DNA of 64,000 nt, from NCBI GenBank assembly GCA_031281585.1, contig JAITFE010000086.1:28830-92829 (forward strand), read 5' to 3'. The position numbers and the translations under genes are program-made. The notes beneath the pieces were generated by a model, which was not told the origin of the DNA, did not search any database, and saw only the letters and a program-made list of their open reading frames with translations. This document shows positions 63,930 to 64,000 of the stretch, in pieces; the first letter of the stretch is position 1, and every line of letters starts with the position of its first letter. The stretch comes from Bifidobacteriaceae bacterium. GTDB lineage: Bacteria > Actinomycetota > Actinomycetes > Actinomycetales > WQXJ01.

Positions 63930-64000
63930 GTGGCTAGAACGGACAGCCGGAAGGCGCCCATTGAACTGACCGCGGCCGAGGCGTGTCAGCTGGAGAGCTG
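63930..64000 (+). CDS. Start of an IS630-type transposase gene (3' end outside window)
   Basis: A GTG opens VARTDSRKAPIELTAAEACQLES and runs off the window. This resembles the MARTGRPKA-L-LT-xE-xxQL start of IS630-family transposases, which is conserved. Only about 23 codons are visible, so the call is tentative. Confidence 0.5.
   Translation, partial: MARTDSRKAPIELTAAEACQLES

Noticed and set aside
1..64000. CRISPR arrays, rRNA and intact tRNA genes
   Set aside because: No regularly spaced repeats and no rRNA or complete cloverleaf sequence were seen by reading; a tRNA scan would settle the tRNA point.

Overview
The window is about 70% G+C, has dense actinobacterial-style gene overlaps (ATGA/GTGA junctions), LPxTG-type cell-wall anchors and many GTG starts. 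It looks like a chromosome segment of a high-GC Actinobacterium (order Micrococcales or Bifidobacteriales are reasonable guesses; the sequence does not decide this).

Region 1 (1-18.65 kb) looks like part of an integrated conjugative or mobilizable element. It holds the C-terminal helicase part of a MobF/TraA-type relaxase, a three-gene CBASS anti-phage operon (patatin-like phospholipase CapV, CD-NTase, E1/E2 fusion Cap2), a large LPMTG-anchored surface protein, a ParB-like protein, a 1184-residue protein built of about seven degenerate modules, a DNA methyltransferase, a DUF3800 protein, an HNH nuclease and a multi-HTH protein. The most striking element is a perfect CIRCE operator (TTAGCACTC-N9-GAGTGCTAA, 2592-2618) overlapping the promoter of the CBASS operon. 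It predicts control by the heat-shock repressor HrcA. No Cap3 (JAB) protease gene follows cap2.

Region 2 (19-41.2 kb) is carbohydrate biology. It has a lipoprotein, a hyaluronan-synthase-like glycosyltransferase with a tiny LAxTG-like membrane protein upstream, a secreted 1691-residue GH59 (galactocerebrosidase-like) enzyme, a DeoR-HTH/LacI-sensor hybrid regulator and a heparinase II/III-type lyase. A divergent operon carries DUF2264, a sugar ABC transporter (binding protein and two permeases), YesL/DUF624, GH88, KduD, KduI, KDPG aldolase and a PfkB-type KDG kinase. Together these make a complete route from unsaturated uronate oligosaccharides to pyruvate and glyceraldehyde-3-phosphate. TGATC-centred repeats before GH59 and between the divergent units are candidate operators.

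Region 3 (41.5-48 kb) is a five-gene export operon: a MacA-like adaptor, a MacB-like ATPase and permease, a DUF5666-like lipoprotein and a second, long HlyD-type adaptor.

Region 4 (48-57.9 kb) carries the conserved actinobacterial block rdgB-rph ... Rv1339-like MBL phosphodiesterase-murI, with divergent pncB. A 4.4-kb accessory insert splits it between rph and the MBL gene. The insert has a TIGR04255/HTH/unknown three-gene module, a HipB-like gene with a decayed partner, a lipoprotein and an internally deleted ATPase gene.

Region 5 (57.9-64 kb) holds a hipBA toxin-antitoxin pair with an operator, and a cobalamin riboswitch with a terminator controlling an LPVTG-anchored, transcobalamin-like surface protein. 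DUF3039, an autoinhibited-type Fic protein and the first bases of an IS630-type transposase complete the window.
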